A DNA stretch of 64,000 nucleotides from Hesseltinella vesiculosa. Taxonomy: Eukaryota; Mucoromycota; Mucoromycetes; Mucorales; Cunninghamellaceae. Every line of letters starts with the position of its first letter. Position 1 is the first letter of the stretch. The notes beneath the pieces are model-generated. The model worked only from the letters and a program-made list of their open reading frames with translations, did no database searches and was not told where the DNA came from. The stretch is from positions 496,001 through 560,000 of the forward strand of contig MCGT01000004.1 of assembly GCA_002104935.1 (NCBI GenBank), in the 5' to 3' direction. Below are positions 34,266 through 45,999 of this stretch, piece by piece. The position numbers and the translations under genes are program-made.

Positions 34266-36198
34266 CTAAACGTTAAAGTTACACAGCACATCGTATTTCT
34301 TGTCGCGAATGATGGCTTCGACTCGCAATTCCACTTCACCAAAGTACATGTTGATGGTCAGTTCCACAGGCTCACCGTAGGCCACGCCAGGTAAGTTGGG
34401 CATAGGAATTTCAAAGTCAAACACTTTACGCACACCTTCTTGCACCACCCAACGAGGCTCTTGTTCGTTTTCACATGCAAAAAAGGTACAGGCGGTGTGG
34501 CGAGGGTAAAAGGTGGTATAGCGTTTGCTGATGCAATGGTCGTTGGCTAAGAAAAGGTCAGTCAAAGCAACGACGACAAGGGAGACTTACGCAAAGGTTC
34601 ACCACGTCGGACAAAGATAGAGAAACGATGGTCACTTCGCACAGTGCCGTCAGGGTTTGTGATTTTGAAATGAGGAGGATCGACGCCTTCGACAAAGGGA
34701 GCCGTGATTTCAATACCGTACCAGTAACGAGGCACGCGCACAGACACCTTGGTAGGGTTCAGGCCAGCATAAACAGCCCCACGAGCCACCGCCAGTTCTA
34801 AATGGGAAAGGGGAAAAGATGTGAACAGGAAAGGACCTCGGCCGGTCAGACTTACCACCACGGTTGGGCGTGACGACCTTGACTCCGAGAGGCGAGAATT
34901 CTTCATTGACACGATGGTACAGGTATTGTGAGGAACCGAACCCACCCACCATGAAAATGGCTTTGAGATTCGTGGTCATCTTCAGTTGTTGATGCAACAG
35001 ATCCAAGACGTCTTTGACCACCGGTTCAAATACTTTCTGCTTCAATTCCTCGACGGTGAAGGTTAGCTTGCCATCTTGAAGGCCCACCGCTGGCAAGTAG
35101 TGTTCCACCACGCCAGCATTCATGGGCAAATCCAAATATTGTTCTTCGGTCCCATCAAAGTCAGGCTTCATGCGGTCTGTACAGAGAAAAGAGGTAAGAC
35201 CAGTTTTGTCACCCCAAGTTTTTTGTTTTACCAATGAAATGCTCCATCATGGTTTCCAAGGCAGCATCGGGCACACCACGGCCTTTGCTGATCTTCTTCA
35301 GCTTGCTCTTCAGTAGCTTCTTCATGCCCTTGTCGATGAAGATGGAACCGCAAGAACGGCCCATGCCTTCGGTACTTTCTTGGAAGGTGCGGTTGCCATC
35401 GGCATCCATCTTGACACCAAACACAATCAAATCAAGCGTACCACCTACACAAATTGGGAGTGAGCTTGGGAAGAGCATGGCCACAGGGGTCGTTTCTTAC
35501 CACCAGCATCACAAATCATGAATTCGTCGCCATCGACCATGGTGAAGTCATCGCTGGTGCGTTCACAGTAAATAGCAGCAGCTTCAGGTTCGGAAATCAG
35601 CATCAATCGATCGTGATGGTCGTCCTTTTCAATGATGCCGGCCTTGACAGAGGCGTCTCGCATGATTTGCTTGGCCTTGTCCGTCCACATGGCTGGCACC
35701 GTCAAACAGTATCGGTAACGGCAATCCATTTGGCCCACGTACGTTCGCTTCATTTCGGTTTTGATGTGCTCGTGCAACACTTTCAAGTAATCTAAGTGGC
35801 AAGGGTGAGCGGACATGGCTGTCGATGGCGACCATGCTTACCAGCAATCAAGTCCACAGCATTGAAACCTTCAGGGATTTTCAACATGCCCAAGCTTTCG
35901 TCCAAGTACAACTTGAATTGCTGAAGTTTGATCAATTCACGATCGGTATTCTTGCGACATTCAGCAATCACACCGTTGCCCCAAGTGACCAATTGCTACA
36001 GCCAGAAATTTAAAAAATGAGCGTCGATCCCTCTCCCTTGTCTCCACCATTTACCCGAGTGTTTCGGTCATACAACTGTCATCAGCAAACGCAAAAAAAA
36101 AAAAAAATAAGAATAAAAAAAAATGAGCCTGAGCTGGTTTTCTCCAAGCAACAAAGTCAAAACAATGTGATCATCCTTACACTGATGGTTGGCACCTA

Positions 36199-36242
<44 letters not shown>

Positions 36243-36568
36243 ATTGGTCAATCCCCGCTAAGCCCAGTTGGATTATTCAGATGTTTACCTTGGGATAATG
36301 GTACCCACCACGTCGAGGCCTGTTTAACACAAAGTCAGCATGTCACATGGAGAGGTCATTAGGCGCATCTTACCAGTTTTTAATGTCATGGACTTCATTG
36401 TCGGTTGTGCTCATGGCAAAAGCAGCACCAGAATAAGTCGTCCCTGAACGAAATGGGCAGCGTGTGAGAAATAGCGTCCTTTTAAATCGGCGAGACTCAT
36501 TTACCAAAATCTATACCCACCACCACTGGGTAGTCGCTAGCATTAAACAATGTATCGCTCGGTGCCAT
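34266..36568 (-). CDS. HSPA12-like Hsp70-family protein
   Basis: About ten exons, about 590 residues, from ATG 36568 (MAPSDTLFNASDYPVVVGID). The actin-like ATPase fold is clear: GIDFGTTYSGAAFAM (phosphate 1), YCLTVPAMWTDKAKQIMRDA, LISEPEAAAIYC, FMICDAGGGTLDLIVFGV (phosphate 2) and IFMVGGFGSSQYLYHRVNEE (adenosine). Parts between these differ from canonical Hsp70, and there is no classic substrate-binding beta-sandwich with a lid. Instead it ends in a short beta-rich region (GVAYGEPVELTINMYFGEVE). This is the HSPA12A/B type, expanded in Mucoromycota. Its function there is unknown, presumably stress or signalling. A 15-nt exon (36181-36195, VPTIS) is needed to join the frame. The adjoining intron carries a 35-nt A run (T run in the transcript). 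Confidence 0.88.
36204..36238. repeat. 35-nt uninterrupted A run (T in the transcript) inside an HSPA12 intron
   Basis: The run sits just 5' of the acceptor of the 15-nt exon in the transcript direction, where a polypyrimidine tract is expected. It is the longest homopolymer in the window. Its length may be affected by slippage in culture or sequencing. Confidence 0.85.
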
Positions 36569-37655
36569 GACAAAACAAAATGAAAAAAGTGAAAAAAAGA
36601 GCTAGGATGAAAATGAGAAAGAAAGGGAAAAAAAAAAAAGGCAAGAGCTTCAGCCCCAATTTTTACGTTTTTCAGGTGACACAAGAGACTTGGGCAAGGC
36701 ACTCCCATCATGGAGCAAGAAAGGGTGTGTTCCCAAGGCCACCCTTTTCCTTGGTTCTATCCCTTCTTCTTTTTTTCATCTTTGGCTGATTTGTTAGGGA
36801 TCCTGTGTAGGTGGAATGGAAGGGCAGACCCGTGGTTACTGCGTGAACAGCTTCCTTCTTCTTCATTTCATTGAACTCTCTTCGAACAGCAGCTGCGTTT
36901 CCAGGCAAGTTGCCGCTTTTGTATCTGAAGGCGTTGCTGCGCAACCTACCAAGAGTCGCTCTGCCCGTGGCTCTTTGAAAGCAAGGCAGACGAGCGTGCC
37001 CGTACTGGCTGGATCGAGTTGCGCGAGGCTCTTTTCCAAGAACGTGGGTAGAACTGTCGCACGATTGTCACAAGTTGCCACGTAAAATTAGTGTTTTGTA
37101 TGACAAAATAAAAACTAGGCGCGTCACCAAATCTCTCAAAGGAAACGTTGCTGAAAAAAAAAAACGAGCCCACCCTTCACCATGCGGCATTTGAAACTTC
37201 TTGCTAGGCCGTTGGTGGTGGCCGGACTGCCGGACCAGCCATGCCGGACAGCCATTTTCTTTTTTTTTGCCACGCGCAGGGAGGCGGGCATCCAGGCTTT
37301 CGACCATCTGATTGGTCGACTCGGACGCAGTCTTGGTCATGGATCAGGAAGGAAGGATGACATGACCCAAGCTTGTCTGACTCACGTCCTATTTTGCAGG
37401 ATGCTGTATTCCTGTGCCCAAACGCAGGCAGAAAATGAGCAGTAACAATGAAGTCGCAAACCATGGAGGCTGAAACCCAGCCAGCGGCGGCTGTTGCACG
37501 AAGGGTAGGCTCAATGGAAAAAAAAAAACATCACGCCACTTTTCTCTTTAAACAGCTCCGCTGCCAATTTTTTTTTTCTCTTCTCTTTTTTTTACTCCTT
37601 AGCTTTCTGGCCTTGGGACTTTTGTTTATTGTTAGTTTTCATTGCATAACTTCCA
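36569..37655. other. Divergent intergenic region between HSPA12-like and SREBP genes
   Basis: About 1.1 kb, the likely double promoter. On the minus strand an open frame (about 36944-36708, beginning RNAFRYKSGNLPGNAAAV and ending in a Lys/Arg-rich tail) looks somewhat protein-like. Possible splice sites lie upstream (GTGAAG donor near 37181, TTTCAG acceptor near 37151), but I could not build a convincing gene. The 100 nt before the SREBP ATG are T/C-rich. Confidence 0.4.
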
Positions 37656-40600
37656 ATGAATTATAACCAAGGCAGTTTGGATGCCATCTTTACCGCCGAT
37701 GAAACCAATAGCGACTTCTTTTCGTTTTCAGACTTTGACATTCAACTTCAACAACAAGCGCAAATCTCGATCCCTAGCTTCCCTCAAAAACAAATCCACA
37801 ATGTCGACCGCTACTTGCCTGTCAGCTGCCCTCCATTCACCATCACATCTCAGCCGCCGCCGCCGCCACTGCCTTACCAATCATCACCCGAGCCCAAGGC
37901 AGAACTACTCGACTTTGCGCCGGTGGTCCTTTCGCAATGGTCATCGCCGCCTGCTCCCGACAGTTTGGTCCATACACATCCCAGCCCCGATGCCCTCGAC
38001 CCGGTGTCCGGCTCACCCAAACATCACCCATTGACCCCACCTGGAACCAATCTGCCCAGCCTGTCGCCGCAGCCCACCATCCAGACCTCGGTCTCTCCTT
38101 CTGCCTCGTCACCTCCATCCAACGCCAGCCCAAATGCTCTGCTGGACACGTCACCCTACATACCGCCTGTGATTGACTTTAGTACGTTCCCAGCCGGAGC
38201 ATTGGCTGCTGACTGACTTTTTTTTTTTCTCTTCTGCTTAGACAAACTGATGCCACCGTCTCTTCACATGCCCGAGGCGGGTGAGGGCCCCAAGCAAAAG
38301 AAAACGGCCCACAACGCCATTGAGCGCCGCTACCGCAACAACATCAATGACCGGATCACTGAACTCAAAAACGTCGTGCCAGCCTTGCTGCATGCCAAGC
38401 TGAAAAACAACCAGGGCGGCAGCAAACGCTCACGTGCCGAGGACGACGATGACGACGGCGAAGACGACGAGGAATTCCTGGATGGCGTGGCCGTCGCCAC
38501 CAAGCTCAACAAAGCCACCATCCTACGCAAGGCCACCGAGTACATCACGCATCTGAAGCGCTCCAATGACGATCTTCGAGCCGAAAATGACACCCTGCAG
38601 CAGATCATGACCCAGCTCCCGGGCGGCCCTACTATCCTTGCCCAGTACAAGCAGCAGAAAGTCCAGCGTGAACAGATGATGCAGCAGCAGCTCATGATGG
38701 AGCGCCAGCGAGCCAAACATGAACAACAAGTACGCAAACGAGCCAATGCCTCGTCTCGTCGCAAACGCTCTCGCCAGCCGTCGCAAACCTATCCTCCTTT
38801 ACATCAGCAACCCCAGCCCTGGACGTCCGCGCCTCCTCAGCTTTACCAGGAGGATTGGTCCAGCGCCAAGATACCCGCCTTCCCCGCCCAGCAGCCTCCC
38901 ACCCCTCCCTCCACCGGTGTCATTGGCCAGCGGGTCTTCATGGCCGTCTTCATGGCCGTCTCGCTCTTTTCTTCCTCACCCCTGACCTCCTCTGCCAATG
39001 TCGACAACCAACACAACCATGTCTCCCGTGCCACGGCTGAAAATGCCAACACCATCCTGTCCTCCTCCACCGTCTTGACCACCTCCACGCTTTCCTCCTT
39101 GACCTTTGGCTATGTCGATGATGTTTGGTAAAAAAAAAAAAAAAAATCAAATCGATTGCCATCCTTTGGCCGCTGACACGTCTTTTCTTGGTTGGACAGG
39201 GTGTTCCTCCGTTATGCCTTCTTCTTTGGCTATGTATGTTATTTGGTGCTTCCTTGGATCAAGACCCTGGTGCTTGGCAAGTCCTTTAAAATGCGCCGCG
39301 TGCAACGGCGCCGATACCCCGTCGCCAAGCGTTCCCTGCGTGGCCGACAGACCGAACAGCAACGGATCACGCCTGGCGACGCCACGTGCATGCAGCTGCA
39401 CCAATTGCTCGTGGATCAGTTGACAGTCGAGCACCAAGATGGCTCAGCCCGCGATGCGCATCAGCACCGCCTGGCCTTGGTCATCTGTCTCGCCAAACAA
39501 GTGGGGCAATGGCTCATCCGCCACGGCCTGGGCTACGACATCTGCTTGGACGACCACGAGCTCCCGATCGGCCAGGACTTGGACGACAGCGACGACGACG
39601 GTGCTTCGTTCCTGTCGGACGACGCCACCCGCGGCAGCCGACGCCGAGAACAGCGCCGGTGGCAGCATGTGCTCCGCTGGATCAAGCTCAACGAATGCGA
39701 GTGCCTTGGCGGCGACCGGACGGCAACGAAATGGACCATGGTGTACCACAGCCTTCGCATGCTCAACTTGGTGGATGCGCTGGAAGAAGACTTTTGCCGC
39801 GACATGCGCCTGGACGGGCCCCAGGCCGAGCGCCAGCGCCAGCTGTCATCGATGCGTGCGCGCGCCTACGCCACAGCCACCATGCAATGGACCGTGCTGT
39901 TCTCTCCCAACTTCCTGGTGCAGAAAATCACCCAGTACTTGTGGAAGACCGCGACCTGGGACGCCAATGAGGACGACATCTGGGCCAGCCTGACCGAAGA
40001 TGACCACCCCAGCGTCATGGCGCTGTTCACCAATGCCGCTTGGACCGAAACCCTGATGGCCATCCATTTGCAGCTCACGTCGTCAGCCGCCCAACCGCCT
40101 GCGACGCCACCCACACGCCCGTCGGTGGCCCTGTCGGCCCATGCGCCCACGCTCGTGCCCACCACCATCCTCGCCAACCTCACCCTGATGGACCGTTTGG
40201 AGATGGACTTTACAGCCATGATCGATGGCCTGATGCTGGCCCAGCCCGTCACGTTTTTCGCCTACGTGCACGCCTTGCCTTTGGAAGACGACGCCCGCCG
40301 GCTGGCCGACTGGTTCACCATGATTGGTGCCACGATCGAATGTCTCTGGCAACACCAGCCGTCTGAACGGTCGATGGCCGCCCTGGTGCACAACGTGCCT
40401 CGGGCAATGCTGGTGCCAACCGCATCGTACAAGCAAAAGCTGCGCTTCAGCGACGTCGATGCCTGGTTCAAGCAGCACCTGGTCCATCTCCTTGCCGGCA
40501 CCACCCTGATCCACCAGGGCCAGCTCGAACCTCTGACCGACAAGCCCCACCATGCCTTGGCCAGCGGACTCGACCAGCTGAAGCAAGCGCGCCAGCTGTG

Positions 40601-41012
40601 GACCATGATGCAGCAGAGCATCCCGTCGCAGTACAACAAGCATCTCGAAGCCCAATTCATGGAAGGCCGACTCATGGCTCTCGCTACCTTGGGTGCGTGC
40701 TTGGTGGCGCTGGATGCCTGGCTGTCGGTGCCAGCCAGCTATTTGCACGATGAAGACCACGAAGAGATTCGTGCGCTGACGCTGTGCCTTCGCCGCATGG
40801 TCAATCGTCCTGCCCTGGCCGGTCTGTCTTGCCAGTCGGTGCTTGTAGACCGCCTGTCGCGCGTCGGCCGCGCCGTCGCCAATGGCTCCTCGGATCTCGA
40901 TCATGACGATGACGACGGTGCCAGTGACAACAACCTGACCTTGGTCGAAGACCATCCCAGCCCCCTTGAGAACCATGTCAAGATCCTCGGCATTCTACAT
41001 GGTGCCGTTTGA
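37656..41012 (+). CDS. SRE1: SREBP-type membrane-bound bHLH transcription factor
   Basis: Three exons, about 1070 residues. Residues 1-185 form an acidic then Pro/Ser/Gln-rich activation region (LDAIFTADETNSDFFSFSDF). The bHLH follows: HNAIERRYRNNINDRITELK, with the Tyr of IERRYR that marks SREBPs, then a long loop holding DDDDDGEDDEE, helix 2 KLNKATILRKATEYITHLKR and a leucine zipper. Two membrane segments come next (VFMAVFMAVSLFSSS and FLRYAFFFGYVCYLVLPWI), about 50 residues apart, so both ends would face the cytosol. The last ~550 residues, with Trp/His-rich helices, form the regulatory domain. It should sit in the ER and be released by proteolysis when sterols or oxygen drop. The lumenal loop lacks an RxxL site-1-protease motif. 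The C-terminal exon is GC-rich, giving long false frames on both strands. Confidence 0.9.
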
Positions 41013-41224
41013 TGCCTCTCTTCTATTTTTAGCTTTTGAATCATCGTCAAAATAAAAATAAAAAAAAGGCTGATCCATGCCTGATGTTGGGAAGCTGCGG
41101 CGGGGAAAAAAAATGTTGGTTCTGTTGTCGGGAGCGGCTTTGGAAACCCAGAGCCAGAAAAAAAAAAAAAAAAGCCTTCCTTTACCATTCAGATCTTTTT
41201 TTTTTTTTCTTCTTCTTTGAAATC

Positions 41225-44199
41225 ATGCCACCCAAGAAGAAAGGATCGGTCAAGAAGACAACCAAGCCTACCAACAGCAAGGCCACCCGTCCTTACAATG
41301 CGCCTAAAAAGGCACCCAAGGCAAGTGCTCCGGTGAATGATCAGCCATGGCCAGTAATCTCACCTCTTTTTTTTTTTTTTTTTTCTAGGACAAAGAATTC
41401 GTGGGTGTGCCTCAGGTCGAAGACGATGACGATCTTGACCTGTCTGATGAAGATCTTGCTTTTTTTTCTGAAAACAAAGCTTTTGGCTCCTTTTTGACAG
41501 GCATGGATGCCAAAGAGCTCACAAGGTATCAGAATGATAATAATAAAGTCGATCACGCCAAGGCTCACCTTTTTTTTTTTTTAAAAAGAAATGTCCAAAA
41601 GAAAAAATCAGTGGCACGCCCTACAAAACCAACGTTGGAAAGCGTGCCGGAACCTGGCGATTTGACCTCCTCCGACGATGACGATTACGATGATCTTATG
41701 AATGTGGACAATGAGCCTTCCGAAGACGATGAGCTTTTGCTGCAAGATCTGAGCTCAGACGACGACCAGAACGAGCCGGCATCACGGCCCCGTAAGAAGG
41801 CTGCCAAACAGCGCGGTTCCGACGACGAAGAAATGGACTATGAATTGCAGCCTCGCCAAGTGAGCGAAGAATGGACCAAAAAGGACTTTGTCAATAAGCT
41901 TCCCATCAAGCTGCCCACCGGTCATTTGGCTCAAGCCGAAAAGGACGAAGCTTCTTCAGCAGACGAGGCAGACGAGCCCGAGGTGAAACCCCAGCCTGTG
42001 GTCAAGAAGCAGCCAGTGCCTGCTGCTGCTGAACAAGACCTGACCGCCAGCATGTCCAAAAAGGAAAAAGTCTTGCATACCAAAGAAACTCTGGCCGAAT
42101 TGGCTTCCACCATCCTGGAAGATCCTGAAGAACATGCAAGTGTGAAAAAGAAGAGAGAGAAGGAGGACGGACAGACGCTTACCTATTTTTTGATGGGTAG
42201 GTCAAGAGCCTGAAACAGTTCCGCAAGATCTACGCGACCGACAATGTGACGATCAAGAAATTGACTTTGCTAACACAATTGGCAGTGTACAAGGATATTT
42301 TGCCCGGCTACCGAATCCGTCCATTGACCGAACAAGAAATGAGCGTCAAAGTGTCCAAGGAAGTGAAGAAATTACGTGATTTTGAAAAGATTTTACTCAG
42401 CACGTACGAAATGTTCCTGAAGGACTTGCAAACGCTCTTATCAAGTAAGGTTTGCTAGATCAGCAAACTCAGTCCATTCATGTTTTTCTCTTCCTTTTTT
42501 TTTTTCATTAGAGCGCAACGTATCGGAGGATCCTTCGCTGGCGGTGGTGGCGACTCGCTGTCTTTGTGATTTACTGGTGACCAAGCCCCACTTTAACTTC
42601 CGCTTGGAAATCATGGTATCGGTGATTGCCCGCATGAGCACACTGGAATGGGACGAGGTAAAGGGGAACAGCTTGAACCACAAACGAATCTGACTCGGTA
42701 TTTTTTTTTAGATGGCAGAACTGTCTTATGGCGCGATTGTTCGCTTATTCGAGCAAGATGAGTCGGGCCGATACTCCCTGGATGCGATGAAGATGATCAC
42801 GCGCATGGTCCGATCCAAAGGCTATCAAGTCCACGAAAAGGTGGTGGCTACGTTCATGTCTCTGCGACTCAAGGAAGAAATGCGCCCCGTCTCCTCCACC
42901 GACAAGGACGACCAACAAGCCTCCAAGAAACGCAAGGCCAAGGACAAGCCTTTTTTGACCAAGAAAGCAAGAAAAGCCCTCAAGGAAACCAAGCTCATTG
43001 AAAAGGAATTCGAAGAGGCCGAGGCGGTTGTCAGCCAAGAAGAAAAGGAAAAACATGTAAGTTCCCTCGCCCTCATTATGCACGTCCCTTCTCTGTGTGA
43101 CCTTGCTATCCCATCGACCATGGCCCCCTCTTATCAATCCTGACTTTTATCTTTGCTTTTAGCACACCGAAACGTTGAAGTTGCTGTTTGCCTTTTATTT
43201 CCGTATCCTCAAGAAGCAAGCCTCATCGCCATTGTTGCCCAGCGTTCTGGAAGGATTGTCAAAGTAAGGATTAGTCACTGACACGCGTTTGTTCTATCAA
43301 GGTTTCATCTGTTTTTTTGTTTAGGTTTGCACATTTGATCAATGTCGACTTTTTCAACGATTTGCTCAATGCCTTGCGGGATGTCATGCTCCAATTGGAA
43401 GACAGCAAACATGTGAATCGTGGTGGCAGTGGGACTCGCAAGCGTCTGCTGTGTGTGCTGACGGCGTTTGAATTGTTATCTGGTCAAGGCGAAGCGATCA
43501 ATTATGATCTCAAGGATTTCTATCGTGAAGTGTATCAAGTGTTACTGCGATGCACTTATCGAACGGCTCTGGAAGAAGAACAAGGCCATATGCTGCACAC
43601 CGAAAGTGAGCTACTGCTTCAATGTATGGATTTGATGCTGCTGAAAAAACGACAAATCCCCGTCGATCGTTTGGCTGCCTTTGTGAAGCGATGGACATTG
43701 GTGTCGCTTAACATGCCTACCAAATCCTCCCTCCGTTGTTTGACTCTTGTACGACGCTTGTTACAGGTAACTCAAAAAAAAAAAAAAAAAAGCGAACAGA
43801 CGGAGCAATGGGCTCCGAGCAAAAAAAAAAAATGGGACCCGTTTCCCTGACGGGATTTTTTTCTTCGATGTAAATAGAAAGATCAGCGACTGGATGCCTT
43901 GATTCAATCCGAAGACCGTGCCTCGACAGGTGTGTACCAACCTCTTCTTCAAGATCCAGAGCTGTGCAATCCTTTTGGAACAAGCTTATATGAATTATTC
44001 CTCTATCAGGTAAAGAAATTTAAGACATGGTCCTACCCAAATGTCAAAAAAAAAAAAAAGAGAACCTTGGTAGTTGCTCGTCAAAGAACAGAAGCGTTTA
44101 AGACCAAAAAATATCTGATCGGTCTTTCTCCTATAGAATCATTATGACCCAAGAATTCGACAATTGGCTCAAGCCATTCAAAAGCCTTCCACCGTCTAG
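41225..44199 (+). CDS. NOC3: Nucleolar complex protein 3 (Noc3)
   Basis: Ten or so exons, about 790 residues, from ATG 41225 ([20 protein letters not shown]). The N terminus is basic and the next part is acidic ([40 protein letters not shown]). The Noc3 domain follows: [75 protein letters not shown]. The CBF/Mak21-type part includes [20 protein letters not shown] and [20 protein letters not shown], ending [14 protein letters not shown]. Noc3 pairs with Noc2 in late nucleolar/nucleoplasmic 60S precursor transport and is also linked to replication licensing. It starts 212 nt after the SREBP stop on the same strand. Several introns carry T or A runs next to splice sites. Confidence 0.92.
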
Positions 44200-45133
44200 A
44201 ATCATTCCATCCCCCATCTGCCTTTTTTCCCCCCATATCTTCAACGACTTGTAATATGTAAAAGAACATTTATTTTTTTTATTTTCCCAATGTGCGGTCC
44301 AACTGTCTGGATTTGATTGAAATCCACGTGCGTTTTCTCATAGCCACGTTGCTACCCGAAGACTTATCTTTTTTACCACGTCAAAAAATTTTTACTGTCG
44401 TACAAGGGACTCATGCAATAAACAATTGGCCCTGTTCACATGTTAAATTGCAGCGATAAAATGAACTCATTTTTTACCCATCCAGTCGCTTTTATCCAAC
44501 ACCCAACCTCAAAAACCTTTTTTTTTATTGTTATTTCGCGATCTTTTTTTTTCTTGTGTCGCAATACAGTCATTACACAGAAGACGTTTCTCAAGGAACT
44601 ATTTTTTGTTCAAACATCCTTATCAATGACATTCTTTCGCAAGTGCCTAACCCAGCCCTGAAGTATCCGATGTCGCCCAAATCGATTGAACCAAAAGGAT
44701 GCACGTCGATGTGAGGCGTTTATGATCGCCGACTTAATAAGTCCAAATTGGGCAAAATTTTGTGGGGGCTCGCCTCTTTCAAAAAAGAAAAAAAAAGTCA
44801 GCTCCAAGATGCAAGGCAGCATGGCATTCTTTTTTTGTTAAAAAAAAGAAAGGGTAAGTCTATCTAAAATTTTTATTATGTAAAAGAGTAAGGGATGAAG
44901 GATGCAGTTGTTCTTTTTTTTTTTTTTTGGTTCTATTTCAATATACAAACAAGGAAATGTACGAATAAAAAGGGGAATAAGCTCAAAGGTATTGTGGAGA
45001 GAGAAAATAAAGCGGCAACCCTAAAGGAGGCTAGTTTGCACGCAATCAGACCATAGCCAGGGTTTGACAAATGAACCAAAAGCGATTTGTGAGGGTTCAT
45101 GGCACAAATAAAAAGCAAGAAAAAAGGAATGTT
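44200..45133. other. Convergent intergenic region, no gene recognised
   Basis: About 930 nt between the Noc3 stop and the stop of the small minus-strand CCHC gene. It is AT-rich with T/A runs (44272-44280, 44917-44928). Open frames run through homopolymers and have no motifs. Confidence 0.5.
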
Positions 45134-45330
45134 TATCGTCTTGGGGCCACAGGGCAATACTGAAGAAAAGAGCATGGGACATGAGCTTAAAAATTTTTGT
45201 TTGTGTCATCCAAAAAAAAAAAAAAAAAAAATCATGACAATACCTTGGTTTGATGAACTTGAGACCCGCAGATCTTACAACCTGCATTGGAAACTTGGTT
45301 TGTCATGGAATGTACAACTTGGCCAGCCAT
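45134..45330 (-). CDS. Tiny CCHC zinc-knuckle protein, two exons (second copy of this design)
   Basis: Exon 1 (45330-45244) reads MAGQVVHSMTNQVSNAGCKI then CGSQVHQTK and stops at a GTATTG donor. Exon 2 (45160-45134) follows TTTTCTTCAG and reads YCPVAPRR and a stop. The 37-residue product has one complete C-x2-C-x4-H-x4-C knuckle (CKICGSQVHQTKYC), which exists only after splicing. The intron lies between the His and the last Cys, as in the gene at 14196-14399, and both continue as (Y/H)CPV. I first thought of a CRIPT-type zinc protein, but the second CxxC pair of CRIPT is missing. The role is unknown; nucleic-acid binding is inferred from the motif only. Confidence 0.5.
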
Positions 45331-45852
45331 TTTTTTTATATGAACGTATTGAAAAGGATGCAGAAGGGGCGGGATGAAAAAGATGAGAAATGACTGGGGG
45401 ATTTTCTTGAATGAGTGGGATGAGGTAAAGGAAAAGAAAAAAAAGAAAGAGCAAAAGTACTTCTTTGCGACATTTTTATATTTTTCCCGCATCATCGTGT
45501 ACCACCGTTTTTGTCAAAAGGCAATAAAAAAACTCATACAATAAAACCCAAACACAACGTGGTTAGACACTCCGAGGGACGTCTGTGTGACCAGTTCAAG
45601 GTAGCTGTGCTACGAAACTCTTTTTCTTTTCTACGCGGGATGTTCAATTATTACATCATGTATAAAGTCTAATTTTATAGCCATTGTTTTGCTGCATTTT
45701 TTGAAAATAACGTTCTGCTTATCAATTTTTTTTTTCAAAATTTCTTTTAGTGTCTAGAAGAGGGAAAAAAAAAACAAGATATAAACGAAAACGAGAGGAA
45801 TGAATGACGATGCGTGATAAAAAGTACATGGAGAGGAAAGGGTGCTGAAAAC
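45331..45852. other. Intergenic, no gene recognised
   Basis: A spacer of about 520 nt between the DNAJC7-like stop and the small CCHC start, both genes on the minus strand. It should hold the 3' UTR of the former and the promoter of the latter. Confidence 0.5.
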
Positions 45853-45966
45853 CTAACCAAAGTGGAAGGAGTGGCCGCCAGGATGACCACGGCCACCTTG
45901 AGGGAAGCCGCCACCAAAGGAGGCACCACCAAAGGAGGCACCACCAGGGAAGCCACCCATACCGCC

Positions 45967-45999
<33 letters not shown>

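Noticed and set aside
39386..39993. Two further long plus-strand frames inside the SREBP gene
   Set aside because: They overlap the true frame, are Arg/Pro/Ala-rich from GC bias, and have no domain.
40083..40976. 297-codon open frame on the minus strand
   Set aside because: It is antisense to the GC-rich last SREBP exon, whose plus frame has the real motifs. Codon bias alone opens the reverse frame.
45060..45330. Decayed CRIPT (zinc-ribbon) pseudogene
   Set aside because: The first exon resembles CRIPT (CKICGSQVHQ), but the canonical intron and the clean YCPV-stop second exon make a complete CCHC knuckle, matched by a second gene with the same intron position.
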